This document shows positions 33,634 to 42,537 of a stretch of 64,000 nucleotides of DNA, piece after piece. Both the position numbers and the translations under genes were made by a program. Source of the DNA: JAHBXL01 sp964409775 (GTDB lineage: Bacteria; Planctomycetota; Phycisphaerae; Phycisphaerales; UBA1924); contig CAYPEI010000008.1 in assembly GCA_964409775.1 (NCBI GenBank), forward strand, positions 59,533-123,532, in the 5' to 3' direction. The stretch's first letter is position 1, and every line of letters starts with the position of its first letter. Under the pieces are notes generated by a model. The model ran no database searches, was not told where the DNA came from, and was given only the letters and a program-made list of their open reading frames with translations.

Positions 33634-34689
33634 GTGCCGCGATACAAACTCACCATCGCCTACGACGGAACCGAGTTCTGCGGCTGGCAGAAGCAGTTCC
33701 CCCACGCCGATGCCGTCCCCGAGCATCTCCACGGATTCAAACCCACCGATCCCGAGGGCTTCATGCCGGGCGAGTCATCAGCCTGTCCATTGACGGAGGA
33801 AGTGGCACCTGCGGTTCCTTCCACATCCGACATCCGACATCCGACATCCGACATCACCCCCCGTCCCCGGCGCGAAATCCGCACCGTGCAATCCGTCGTC
33901 GAGCGCGCCATCCGCCTCGTCGTCCGTGAGCCCATCATCCTCAACGGCGCCAGCCGCACCGACGCCGGTGTCCACGCCAGGGGCCAGGTCGCCGCGTTTT
34001 CCACGCTCGAGTCCGGTCAGGGCCGGAGTGGCGGAGGCTGGCCCGCCGACCGCGGCACCACGCCGCTCATGCGCGCTGTGAACGCCCGTCTTCCCGACGA
34101 TGTCCTCATCCGCTCCATCGAAGTCGTCCCCGACGACTTCAACCCCATCGCCGGCGCGACCTCCAAGGGCTACACCTACACCCTCTGGTGTGCCGACCAT
34201 CGGCCCCTGTGGCCCCGCCGAACCGTCATGCATCTCTGGCACAGGTTGGATGTCCCCGCCATGCGCGAGGCCGCTGCCGCGCTCGTCGGCGAGCACGATT
34301 TCGCCGCCTTCGCCGCCGCCGGCCACGGCCGTCTCACCACCGTACGCACGATCTTCGGGTGTGAAGTGGCGGACGAGACCATGGACGAAGCGTGCGAACG
34401 CGTTGTCGAGCATGGCTGGCCACGCGGTCTCAGCGGCGAAGCCGATGGACCTGTCCAGAGACTCGTGATCCGCGTCTGGGGCAACGGCTTTCTCTGGAAC
34501 ATGGTCCGCATCATCGCCGGCACGCTCGTCGAAGCAGGCAAGGGCAAGTGTTCTCCAGACCGCGTCCGCGAAGCGCTCCGCACCGGGAACCGCCGACTCG
34601 CCGGCTCGACGCTCCCGGCCCACGGCCTGTGCCTTGAGTGGATCAGGTACGGCGTCTCCGGCGCCGATGCACCGATCGACGACGCCTGA
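33634..34689 (+). CDS. truA: tRNA pseudouridine synthase A with low-complexity insertion
   Basis: Converts U38-40 of the tRNA anticodon arm to pseudouridine. The catalytic Asp is in NGASRTDAGVHARGQVA. The N-terminus YKLTIAYDGTEFCGWQKQ and C-terminal FLWNMVRIIAGTLVEAGKGK are typical. At 351 residues it is about 90 longer than average: an insertion after GWQKQ includes TSDIRHPTSDI, encoded by a heptamer repeat, before TVQSVVERAI, where the normal alignment resumes. The start is GTG with TAACGT 6 nt upstream. Confidence 0.93.
   Translation: MPRYKLTIAYDGTEFCGWQKQFPHADAVPEHLHGFKPTDPEGFMPGESSACPLTEEVAPAVPSTSDIRHPTSDITPRPRREIRTVQSVVERAIRLVVREPIILNGASRTDAGVHARGQVAAFSTLESGQGRSGGGWPADRGTTPLMRAVNARLPDDVLIRSIEVVPDDFNPIAGATSKGYTYTLWCADHRPLWPRRTVMHLWHRLDVPAMREAAAALVGEHDFAAFAAAGHGRLTTVRTIFGCEVADETMDEACERVVEHGWPRGLSGEADGPVQRLVIRVWGNGFLWNMVRIIAGTLVEAGKGKCSPDRVREALRTGNRRLAGSTLPAHGLCLEWIRYGVSGADAPIDDA
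33823..33855. repeat. Heptanucleotide tandem repeat inside truA
   Basis: Four perfect ACATCCG units plus a partial fifth. Three units make 21 nt, so the encoded peptide repeats with a 7-residue period (TSDIRHP). It lies in the non-conserved insertion of TruA. Confidence 0.95.
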
Positions 34690-34710
34690 GCCGCTCCCGC
34701 GGCGCTTCTC

Positions 34711-35988
34711 TCACTCCCCCATCACGCGCCGCAGAAACTCCGCATCCTTGAACCCGCGCCCCTCCGCCGCGTTCTCCGCGAACCGCACGATCACCAGCCC
34801 CTGGTCCGGCAGCACGTACAGCCGCTGTTTTCCCAGCCCGGCCGCCATATACACGCGCACGTTCTTGCCTTCCGCATCGCGGATCGCCCCCGATGCCTCC
34901 GCCCGCAGCACCCGCGCTCGCACCCGGTCCCGCAGCGGCATGTCCGCCTCGTCCGTGCCGGTGGCACCTGCCGCGGCCTCCCCCGGCAGCCACCACGTCA
35001 GCCCGTACGCCGCATTCGCCTTGCTCCGCTCGAAGCACTGCGCCAGCAGTTCCGGCCGCAGCAGCGGCTTCAACACCTCCCCGCCGTTCTGGAAAGTTCT
35101 CACGGCGCCGCCGAGCCGCACAAACTCGCCGAACTTCGCCCACTCCCGCGCTGTCAGAAAGCACCCGCCCGGCAGGTTCGGGTTCCCCTTCGCATCCTTG
35201 CCGAAGAAGCCGATCTCGATCTTCAGCGGCTCGAAGATCCTCGTCTGCATGTACGCCATGACCGTATCCGGAAACGCCGGGTCCTCATCGTGCCGTGCTT
35301 CCAGTTTGCGCTGCAGCAGTTCACCGAACGCGTAGAAGTGGCTCGGCCCATAGACGAACACCTTCCCCGGTTCGTTGATCGCCTCGACTCCGATCGCCGC
35401 GGCAAACTTGTCGTCCGGAACGCCTCCCTGCCCGCGCGAAAGCCGCCCGCCCCGCAGCCGCAGCGCCCCCGCGCTGCCGATCGTGTCCTCCGCCGGATCG
35501 AGCCCGCTCGACAGGTTCAGCAGCATCCGCACCGTGATCCTGCTCCTCTTCGCATCCTCGCGCCACTCCGTGATCGTGTCGCTCGCCAACTCGTCCAGCG
35601 TCAGCAGCCCGTCCTGCACCGCGAACATCGCCGCCACACCCGTGAACGACTTGGTCCCGCTCGCCAGCATGTGCGGCCGCGATGCAGCCCAATCGTGGTC
35701 GTATCGCTCATACACCACCCGCCCGTCGTGCATGATCAGCACGGCGCGGCCGGAGAACCCCGCCGAGTATTCCGCCGCCGAGTCGCCCCGCCTCGCCCAC
35801 GCCGCGCTGTCGGTCCCCGTTGCCGCGGGGGGCGACTCTGCAGGGGGGGACGCTGCGGGGCGGGACGCTGCCACGATCGGCGGTTCACCCGCATCGAGGT
35901 TCGCCCCGCAGGCATTCGTGGCCAGCCACACAATGCCCGCGACACCGCACAGGACTCCCCACGCCGAATACGAGAGCAAGGTGCGCAT
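34711..35988 (-). CDS. Serine hydrolase of the beta-lactamase/class C fold
   Basis: 425 residues with an N-terminal signal/anchor (LSYSAWGVLCGVAGIVWLAT). The SxxK motif is in HMLASGTKSFTGVAAMFAVQ; a Tyr-containing motif likely lies in FVYGPSHFYAFGELLQ. ATG 35988 has GAAGGAA upstream. A Pro/Ala/Ser-rich linker near residues 35-60 is encoded over a G/C homopolymer. The family includes esterases, D-aminopeptidases and penicillin-binding proteins; the substrate is undetermined and an antibiotic-resistance role should not be assumed. Confidence 0.82.
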   Translation of the reverse strand: MRTLLSYSAWGVLCGVAGIVWLATNACGANLDAGEPPIVAASRPAASPPAESPPAATGTDSAAWARRGDSAAEYSAGFSGRAVLIMHDGRVVYERYDHDWAASRPHMLASGTKSFTGVAAMFAVQDGLLTLDELASDTITEWREDAKRSRITVRMLLNLSSGLDPAEDTIGSAGALRLRGGRLSRGQGGVPDDKFAAAIGVEAINEPGKVFVYGPSHFYAFGELLQRKLEARHDEDPAFPDTVMAYMQTRIFEPLKIEIGFFGKDAKGNPNLPGGCFLTAREWAKFGEFVRLGGAVRTFQNGGEVLKPLLRPELLAQCFERSKANAAYGLTWWLPGEAAAGATGTDEADMPLRDRVRARVLRAEASGAIRDAEGKNVRVYMAAGLGKQRLYVLPDQGLVIVRFAENAAEGRGFKDAEFLRRVMGE

Positions 35989-36072
35989 GATGGTTCCTTC
36001 GCCTCCCGGGGCAAAACGCCCGCGGCACCGGCGCGATTGCACAACGTCGTCCGCGCCCTTGAACCCCGCCGG

Positions 36073-36513
36073 TTATCGCACGGTCAGAATGAACCACAGT
36101 GGGAACGCCAGGCCCAGCCCCACGACGGCTAGTGCCCACAGCCACCGCTCGCCATCCGACTTCCGTCCCAGGATTCGGCGACACGCGACCCATGCCCATA
36201 ACGCCAGGCCCGGCACCACCGCACCCCCGAGCAGCGGGATCAGTTCCCAGAGCCGTGGGCCGCCGCGCCCGGAGATCGCCAGCGCAAACAGCAGCAGCAG
36301 CCCGCAGAAGCCCCAGCCCGCCGACAGTCCCACCAGCCCGAAGATGAACGCTCCCAGTTTCGGCTCGGTTGTTCCCACCGCCAGCACCAGGTGTCGCCCA
36401 CACTCCGGGCAGTGATCGCTCACCAGCGCCCGCAGGTTGTAGCCGCATACCGGGCATGCCGCATCCCGCTCCGCCAGAAACGCCGCGAGGTCCTCGCGAT
36501 CGTCGTTCTTCAT
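36073..36513 (-). CDS. Membrane protein with N-terminal zinc ribbon
   Basis: 146 residues. The N-terminal zinc ribbon is CPVCGYNLRAL...HCPECGRHL, followed by three to four membrane helices (KLGAFIFGLVGLSAGWGFCG, ELIPLLGGAVVPGLALWAWV and a C-terminal LWALAVVGLGLAFPLWFILT). The ribbon is the same type as in the protein at 2626-3165. TAGAGT lies 7 nt before the ATG. The function is unknown. Confidence 0.7.
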   Translation of the reverse strand: MKNDDREDLAAFLAERDAACPVCGYNLRALVSDHCPECGRHLVLAVGTTEPKLGAFIFGLVGLSAGWGFCGLLLLFALAISGRGGPRLWELIPLLGGAVVPGLALWAWVACRRILGRKSDGERWLWALAVVGLGLAFPLWFILTVR

Positions 36514-36546
36514 GGTGCGGACTCTACAGAGCCACTTCCGACCCCC

Positions 36547-36864
36547 CTAGGACGCGCGCTCGGCAACCAGCCGGGCAAACCAGAACACCAGCACATACGT
36601 CGCCGCGCCCAGCGCGATCATCCCCACCACGATCTGGGCCGACATCAGCATCACATCCCGCCAGTACCGCTCCAGCGTCTGCTTCCGGATCGCCTTGTAC
36701 GTCATCGACACCATCACCGCCATCGGGATCAGCAGCGCGAACCACCACTGGTGCAGTTCGATCGGATCGATGAACGGACGGAACGGCGGCATCGGCCACC
36801 GAGGCGCGGCATCCCCCACCCGCGTTCCCACCGTCGCGATCACCGCCAGCACGATCGGGTTCAT
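36547..36864 (-). CDS. Small membrane protein coupled to upstream gene
   Basis: 105 residues with three helices (MNPIVLAVIATVGTRVGDAA, WFALLIPMAVMVSMTYKAIR, MSAQIVVGMIALGAATYVLV). ATG 36864 overlaps the TGA of the preceding gene (ATGA), which fixes the start and implies coupled translation and linked function. I know no family. Confidence 0.7.
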   Translation of the reverse strand: MNPIVLAVIATVGTRVGDAAPRWPMPPFRPFIDPIELHQWWFALLIPMAVMVSMTYKAIRKQTLERYWRDVMLMSAQIVVGMIALGAATYVLVFWFARLVAERAS

Positions 36865-37442
36865 TCCGGATCTCCCTCCTCGCGACGACGGCTGAACGCC
36901 GCATCCAGGATGCAGATCAGGTTCATCATCCCGGCGATCGTGCAGAACAGCGTGCCCAGTTCGTTCATCCGTCCCAGGCTCTTCACGTTCGGCGGCCACG
37001 CCGGCGAGACGGTCGTCCCCGACACCGGCGAACTCCCCGTGAGCCGCGCCACCGGCAGTCCCGTCGCCGCGTCCAGCGTCGTGATGATCGGCTGGCCCGT
37101 CGCGGGGTCGCGATACTCGTTCGGAAACGCCGTCCGCAATCCCGTCACCGGCACATTCACCTTGAACTGGTTCTGGTGCAGCCAATCCACCCCGAACGCC
37201 ACCGGCCCGACCAGCGCCTCACCCACAAACCACGGAAAATCCTCGCGCCGGTCGACCACATCGATCCCCCCGATGAACACCCCTGAGGCGAACATCCCCA
37301 AGATGCCCGCGGCGATCAGCCGCCCGCGTCGGGGATAACCCAAATACCAATGCCCTAGTCCGGGCAGGATGATCGCCAAGACCCCGGCAAAGGGCTGGAT
37401 CGCGACGTGCTTTGAGGTGGTGCCGGGGGGGGGTGGGGGCAT
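36861..37442 (-). CDS. Membrane protein with poly-Pro N-terminus encoded by a C9 tract
   Basis: 193 residues. It begins MPPPPPGTTSKHVAIQPFAG, then a helix with VLAIILPGLGHWYLGYPRRG, where the GxGHxYxG pattern recalls small TM2-like membrane proteins, a second helix (LIAAGILGMFASGVFIGGI), an extracytoplasmic domain, and a last helix (LGTLFCTIAGMMNLICILDA). ATG 37442 starts just before a C5-A-C9 run; length change there would shift the frame in codons 4-6. The longer frame to 37643 is less likely. Confidence 0.65.
   Translation of the reverse strand: MPPPPPGTTSKHVAIQPFAGVLAIILPGLGHWYLGYPRRGRLIAAGILGMFASGVFIGGIDVVDRREDFPWFVGEALVGPVAFGVDWLHQNQFKVNVPVTGLRTAFPNEYRDPATGQPIITTLDAATGLPVARLTGSSPVSGTTVSPAWPPNVKSLGRMNELGTLFCTIAGMMNLICILDAAFSRRREEGDPE
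37425..37433. repeat. Homopolymer G9 (C9 on coding strand)
   Basis: Nine G on the plus strand encode Pro codons 4-6 of the minus-strand membrane protein. Such a tract near a start codon is a possible contingency (slippage) site. Confidence 0.85.
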
Positions 37443-37723
37443 GGCGGTTGGTCTTGGGCCGATCCAATCGGCGATCGAGGCGCGGATCGCCCAGTCCGGG
37501 GCTTCGCGGGATCTTCGCCCCACCCTCTCCTTGGGGAAAGCGGGTGGATGGTTGACACGAACGGGAAGGCGAGTAGTGTACCGCCTTTCACGGGCGACCC
37601 GGAGTCCATTCCGGACGCGAGATTCGGGTGTCCGGCCCGCCATGGTGCGGCCGGCGAGAGCGACTACGACGGCGCGCGGGCGCCGCGATCCACGGAAACA
37701 CGCAACCCAAGCGAGTGTGAGCC

Positions 37724-37999
37724 ATGCCGAGCGCGATGCTTGATGAGCCGAAAGTTGGTGCGGGGCCGGAGTGGGCAGCCGCGTTCGCCATCCCCCTCAT
37801 GGATGACGATGGCAAGAAGTTTGAGGAGGAAGACGACGACGAGGCCGACGACCTCGACGAAGAGGGCCCCGACGCCGACGAGGAAGAGTTTGAGGATGAT
37901 GACGAGTTTGAGGATGACGACGACGTCTTCGCCGACGATGATGATGCCGACGACGATTTCGACGGCGATGCCGACGACGACGAGGACGATGACTTCTGA
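37724..37999 (+). CDS. Highly acidic small protein
   Basis: 91 residues. From residue 26 it is almost only Asp and Glu (KKFEEEDDDEADDLDEEGPD, then DDDDFxxDDDD-like runs), with predicted pI well below 4. It is followed by a strong terminator at 38036, so it is a real transcription unit. The start may be ATG 37724 or 37799. Disordered acidic proteins can bind cations or basic proteins; the role is unknown. Confidence 0.6.
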   Translation: MPSAMLDEPKVGAGPEWAAAFAIPLMDDDGKKFEEEDDDEADDLDEEGPDADEEEFEDDDEFEDDDDVFADDDDADDDFDGDADDDEDDDF

Positions 38000-38035
38000 G
38001 GCCGCCTCGGAGGTGTGAAGAGTGGTTATCGCCAC

Positions 38036-38070
38036 GCGGGCGGCCCCAAGGGTCGCCCGCGCTGCTTTTT
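38036..38070 (+). terminator. Rho-independent terminator after acidic-protein gene
   Basis: GCGGGCGGCCC, CAA, GGGTCGCCCGC (11-bp stem with one G-T pair) then GCTGCTTTTT. Confidence 0.9.
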
Positions 38071-38093
38071 GCGCGGGCACGGAGACGCCCGAC

Positions 38094-38651
38094 ATGGCCA
38101 CCAGGAAGAACCGTCCCGGCACCGACAACCCCGCCTCCACGCCCGGCCCGCGCCCGCCCGCCGAGCCCGCCGATCAGGCGCAGACCGAACCCGCCGACAG
38201 CCACCGCTTCGACCCCGCCCGGTCGCGCAGGCGCGAGAACGTCGTCCCCACCGAACTCGGCGTCGACCGCCGGCTCGGCCTCGACCGCCGCGAGATCCAG
38301 GCCCGCATCAACGGAGACTCCGTCCAGGCCGGCGAACCCGGCACCGGCCTCGAGCGCCGTCGCGGCCCCGGCCGCAGGCGCACCGACTTCACCAAGTCCG
38401 CCGAAGAAGGCGAGATGAACCGCGAGCAGTTCCTCTTCCTGATGGCCATCGACGCCTTCAAGAAGTCCAACTCCGTCATGTACCCCACCTGGAGCGACGT
38501 CCTCGAGGTCGTCCGGCTCCTGGGCTATCGCAAGACCATGCCCAGCGAACTGAACATCCGCGGCGCGGAAGACTTCCGCGAAGCGCCCGATGCCCTCTCG
38601 GGCGTCCGTGCCAAGCCCGGCCACCCCGAGGAACGACGCGAAGCCGCCTGA
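38094..38651 (+). CDS. Conserved-looking protein of unknown function
   Basis: 185 residues. The first 110 are Pro/Arg/Asp-rich and probably disordered, containing LGVDRRLGLDRREIQARING and ERRRGPGRRRTDF. The last 75 are compact: MNREQFLFLMAIDAFKKSNS, then YPTWSDVLEVVRLLGYRKT, resembling a small helical DNA-binding-like domain, although I cannot name it. ATG 38094 is chosen because the longer frame from 38022 runs through the terminator. Confidence 0.55.
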   Translation: MATRKNRPGTDNPASTPGPRPPAEPADQAQTEPADSHRFDPARSRRRENVVPTELGVDRRLGLDRREIQARINGDSVQAGEPGTGLERRRGPGRRRTDFTKSAEEGEMNREQFLFLMAIDAFKKSNSVMYPTWSDVLEVVRLLGYRKTMPSELNIRGAEDFREAPDALSGVRAKPGHPEERREAA

Positions 38652-38673
38652 ACCGTGCGCTCACCGCGCCGCC

Positions 38674-41600
38674 TTACTTTGAAGCCGTGCCGGGCCCGAT
38701 CGGCCACCGCACGCGCACCGGCACGGTGTCGTGGATCCGCGCGGTCGCGTCGCTTGTGCCCGTCAGGATCCGTTCCCCATCCGGGCTGAAGCACGCCGAG
38801 TTCACCCACACCGTGTTTGGTCGGATCGTCGCCAGCAGGCGCAGCGTTCGGCTGTCCCACACCCGCGCCGTGCAGTCCCACGACGCCGTCACCACCCGCG
38901 CACCGTCCGGGCTGAACCCGATCCCCACGATTCGTTCGTCGTGCGCCAACTGCCGGCCCAGCACCTGCCCATTCCGCGCATCCCGCATCACGATCTCGCC
39001 ATCGTTCGTCCCGATCGCGATCCGTTTCCCGTCCTTGCTGTACGACATCTCGCCCACGCCGCTCCCCAGCGTCTCCACATCAGCCACCGCTGAGCCGTCC
39101 GACGAGTTCCACAGCCGGAACGTCCCATCCATCGAGATGGTCGCGATCCGACCGCCATCCGGACTCAGCACCGCCGTCGCGAAAACTCCGATCGGCGGCC
39201 GTGCTGTCGCCAGCAACTCGCCCGTGCCCGCATCGAATATCGCGGCCGCGCCCGCCTGCAACGCCAGGACCCGCGTGCCGTCGGCGCTGAGCCGCGCGCC
39301 CGGCGCGCGTTCGGTCTCCCCACCGAACCGCCTCACCACCGTCCCCGTCTCCCACTCAATCAGCGCCGCGGGGCCGGAGACCGCGCCGACCAGGAGCAGT
39401 CGCCCGTCCGGGCTGAAACTCACTTCCGAGGGCGAGCGATCCTGCTTGAACGAGGCGAGGCACTCGCCCGTCGCCGCATCCCACACCTTCGCGCTGTCGT
39501 CATACGAGGCCGTCGCGATCCGCGTCCCGTCACCGCTGAACACCGCATCCTTCACGATGTGGTCGTGCCCCGTGAGAATCGTCGCGCCCGTCGCCTTCGA
39601 GAGCGTCCATGACTTCACCGTGCCATCCGATGACGCCGTCAAAACCGTCGCCCCACCCGCCAGGTACCGTGCCTTGCTGACCGACCCGGTGTGGCCGCGC
39701 AGCACCGCAAGTTGCCTGCCCGTTGCGGTTTCGAAGATCCGCGCGGTCTTGTCCATCGAGCCGGTCAGCAACCGCTTGCCGTTCCGGCCGAACTCAAGGC
39801 TCGAGACCGGCTCGCGATGACTCGTCACCCGCGACACTTCCTTCCCATCCTCCGTCCGCCACACCACCACCAGGTGCTGCCCCGCCGTTGCGCACATCGC
39901 GCCATCCGCGCTGAATGCGCAGCAGAACACCGGCAGGCCTGCTGTCGGCAGGTCGGCGACCGCCTCGCCCGTCGCCGCGTTCCAGAGACGGCCATGCCCG
40001 TCGCGAGAGCCCGTCAGCAGCAACCGGCTGTCCGGGCTGAACTCGACGCACATGATCTCCGACCCGCCCTGTCCCAGCGCCGCGATCAGTTCCCCATCCT
40101 TGCTCCAGAGCCGCAGTCCGCCGTCCCGGCTTCCCGTCGCCACCCGCTCCCCATCGGCGCTCCATGCCGCCTCGGACACCTCCGATGCGTGCCCGCCCAG
40201 CCGCAGCACCGCTTCGCCGCTCTCACAGTCGAACACCCGCGCGCACCCGTCCTTGCACCCCACGACCACCCGTGTCGCGCCGGCATTCAACTTCGCGCAG
40301 TACAACTGCACCCCGCCGCTGTTGAACTTCGTCAGCAGGCCGCCCGTTCTCCGGTCGTGCAGCGTCAACTCGTTGTAGACCGCGCGCACCAGGAGTCTCT
40401 CACCATCCCTGCTGAACTCCGTCTCGCTCAACGCCTGCTGCCCCACCGTGAACGAGACCTCCTGCTCCAGGGTCCGCGTCGGACGTATCGCCACCGACGC
40501 GTGTCCAAACGTGAACGCCACCAGTTCGCCATCCGGCGAAAGGCTCATCGATTCAATCGGGTAATGCGGGCCCAGCGAAACCGTTGCCGCGCTGGTGTCC
40601 GACAACGCATCCAGGTACCGCCACTCCCACCCGCGAAGCCGCGCAGGGCACGCGTCCAGGTTCTCCCGCACGCGGGCCGGCTGCTCGCTCAGAAACGACG
40701 CGTCCGCCGCCGTCAGGTGCGCAACATACGCCTCGTACTCCGCGGCATCCCGTTCCCGGATCGCCTCGTTCTTCGCCGTCGTCGCCTCGCCCTCCGCCCT
40801 GGTCGCCTTCTTCAACGCAGCGGTGGTCTCTCCGATCTGGAACGTGAGGCCGCTCTCGGCCTCCAGCGCACGCTTGAGCATCAGCGACACGCCGATGATG
40901 CCCGCCACCAGAACAAGAAACGTCGCCGCGACGCCGCCCACCAGCACCTTGTTCCTTCGGGCAAACTTCGCCGCCTGGTACCACGTGCTCGCCGGCCGCG
41001 CCGCGATCGGCTCGTCCTTCAGGTACCGCCGGATGTCGCTGCCCAGCGCCTCGGCGCTCTGGTACCGCCGCCCCTTGTCCTTCTCCAGGGCCTTGGCCAC
41101 GATCGTCTCGATGTCCCCGCGCAGCGTCCGGTTGATCGCGCTCAGCCGGGTCGGGTCCTCCTCCCGGATCACCCGCACCGCCTCGTGGATCATCTTCTTC
41201 TGCAGGTCATAGGGCAGCCGCCCGGCCAGCAACTCGTAGGCGATCACCCCCAGCGCGTACACGTCGCTCCGCGTGTCCAGTTCATCGGGGTTCCCGCCCA
41301 CCTGCTCCGGGCTCATGTACGGCACCGTGCCGATCAACTGCCCGATGTCGGTCTGCATCGTCGTCTGCTGGATGTCGCTGTCGGTCGCCCGGGCCACGCC
41401 GAAGTCCAGGATCTTCGGCTGCCCGCTCTCATCCACGAGGATGTTGCCGGGCTTCAGATCCCGGTGGATCACCCCCTTCTGGTGCGCGTGGTACACCGCA
41501 TCGCAGATCCGCGCCACCAGTTCCAGCCGCTCCCGCGTGCCCAGGTTCTTCGCCGCGGCGTACTCCGTCAGCGGAACGCCCTTGATCAACTCCATCGCGA

Positions 41601-42018
41601 AGAACGGCGTGACCCCCCCGCTCCGCCCTCCCTCATCCCGCACCGACCCCGCCTCGTACACCTGCGCGATGCCCGGGTGCTGCAGCCGCCCGAGCACCTG
41701 CGACTCGTGCTCGAACCGCCTGAGCATCTGCGCGCTGAGCCATCCGCCCCGGATCACCTTCAACGCCACGCTCCGCCGCGGCGACTCCTGCTGCGCCTCG
41801 TACACCGCGCCCATCCCGCCCTGGCCCAGCAGCCGAACAATCGTGTACCGGCCGAACTGTCCGCCCGCCATCAGCCCGCCGGTGCCCTGCCCCGCCCCGA
41901 GAGTCCGCGTCGCCGCCTGCGAAACCGGCGCGCATTCACCGCCGGCGCTGCGCGCCGGTTGGTTCGATGCCTGCTCCTTACCGTGATCTCCGCCGATCGA
42001 CCGAGTGGGTTCGTCCAC
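38674..42018 (-). CDS. Ser/Thr protein kinase with WD40 propeller
   Basis: 1114 residues. The kinase domain spans about 55-330: LLGQGGMGAVYEAQQ, SVALKVIRGG, HRDLKPGNILVDESGQPKIL, followed by DFGVARATD. One membrane helix (VLVGGVAATFLVLVAGIIGV) and a coiled-coil segment follow. About 600 residues of WD40-like repeats come next (for example VSEAAWSADGERVATGSRDG, GTRIATASYDDSAKVWDAAT), enough for about 13-14 blades, so two propellers. The start is GTG 42018. The output is probably phosphorylation controlled by binding to the extracytoplasmic propeller. Confidence 0.9.
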   Translation of the reverse strand: MDEPTRSIGGDHGKEQASNQPARSAGGECAPVSQAATRTLGAGQGTGGLMAGGQFGRYTIVRLLGQGGMGAVYEAQQESPRRSVALKVIRGGWLSAQMLRRFEHESQVLGRLQHPGIAQVYEAGSVRDEGGRSGGVTPFFAMELIKGVPLTEYAAAKNLGTRERLELVARICDAVYHAHQKGVIHRDLKPGNILVDESGQPKILDFGVARATDSDIQQTTMQTDIGQLIGTVPYMSPEQVGGNPDELDTRSDVYALGVIAYELLAGRLPYDLQKKMIHEAVRVIREEDPTRLSAINRTLRGDIETIVAKALEKDKGRRYQSAEALGSDIRRYLKDEPIAARPASTWYQAAKFARRNKVLVGGVAATFLVLVAGIIGVSLMLKRALEAESGLTFQIGETTAALKKATRAEGEATTAKNEAIRERDAAEYEAYVAHLTAADASFLSEQPARVRENLDACPARLRGWEWRYLDALSDTSAATVSLGPHYPIESMSLSPDGELVAFTFGHASVAIRPTRTLEQEVSFTVGQQALSETEFSRDGERLLVRAVYNELTLHDRRTGGLLTKFNSGGVQLYCAKLNAGATRVVVGCKDGCARVFDCESGEAVLRLGGHASEVSEAAWSADGERVATGSRDGGLRLWSKDGELIAALGQGGSEIMCVEFSPDSRLLLTGSRDGHGRLWNAATGEAVADLPTAGLPVFCCAFSADGAMCATAGQHLVVVWRTEDGKEVSRVTSHREPVSSLEFGRNGKRLLTGSMDKTARIFETATGRQLAVLRGHTGSVSKARYLAGGATVLTASSDGTVKSWTLSKATGATILTGHDHIVKDAVFSGDGTRIATASYDDSAKVWDAATGECLASFKQDRSPSEVSFSPDGRLLLVGAVSGPAALIEWETGTVVRRFGGETERAPGARLSADGTRVLALQAGAAAIFDAGTGELLATARPPIGVFATAVLSPDGGRIATISMDGTFRLWNSSDGSAVADVETLGSGVGEMSYSKDGKRIAIGTNDGEIVMRDARNGQVLGRQLAHDERIVGIGFSPDGARVVTASWDCTARVWDSRTLRLLATIRPNTVWVNSACFSPDGERILTGTSDATARIHDTVPVRVRWPIGPGTASK

Positions 42019-42313
42019 GAGAAAACCCTCGCCGCCCCGCGTGCAGTCTACCGACTGTCGCGCGTTACGCCGACCGCTTTCCAGCCCGCCCGCACCGGTT
42101 CGCAGGCCTGCGCACTCCGCACGCCCGCGCTTCGATTCTCGGACTCTTGTGACCCGGCGCGAGGCTCATCCAAAAAGCGGACCAAGCCCGGACCCGATCA
42201 AAAGCGAAATATTTGCGGTGTTTGTCAGTAACTTGAACGGGTTGTTTTCCAAAATCGGGGGGTCGATGACCACAATTTCCGCCAAAGTTGGCCACATGCT
42301 TGTAACTTGGGTA

Positions 42314-42342
42314 TTGACCGCCCTTTGCCGATCGTGGATACT
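42314..42342 (+). promoter_or_regulatory. Sigma-70-like promoter of HU gene
   Basis: TTGACC (42314-42319), 17-nt spacer, GATACT (42337-42342). It lies 195 bp before the HU ATG, in a 519-bp gap (42019-42537) with no other gene. The gap is more A/T-rich than the flanks. Confidence 0.55.
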
Positions 42343-42537
42343 GACCCGTTGCCAAGGTCACTTCGGTTACACGCCGGGCCGTGGCAATTGATTGGTTTCG
42401 CGCCCGGGATGCGCGAGAGACTTTGGGTTCACGCTTCGTTTGGGGGGAGGGCGCAAGGATCGGAAGGTCGAGAACAGCGCGTTGGCTTGGCGCATGAAGC
42501 GCGAGTCTCGCCGGGCACAAAACCGGGTACCGAGTCC

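Noticed and set aside
39691..42231. 846-codon plus-strand frame
   Set aside because: Antisense of the WD40 kinase.
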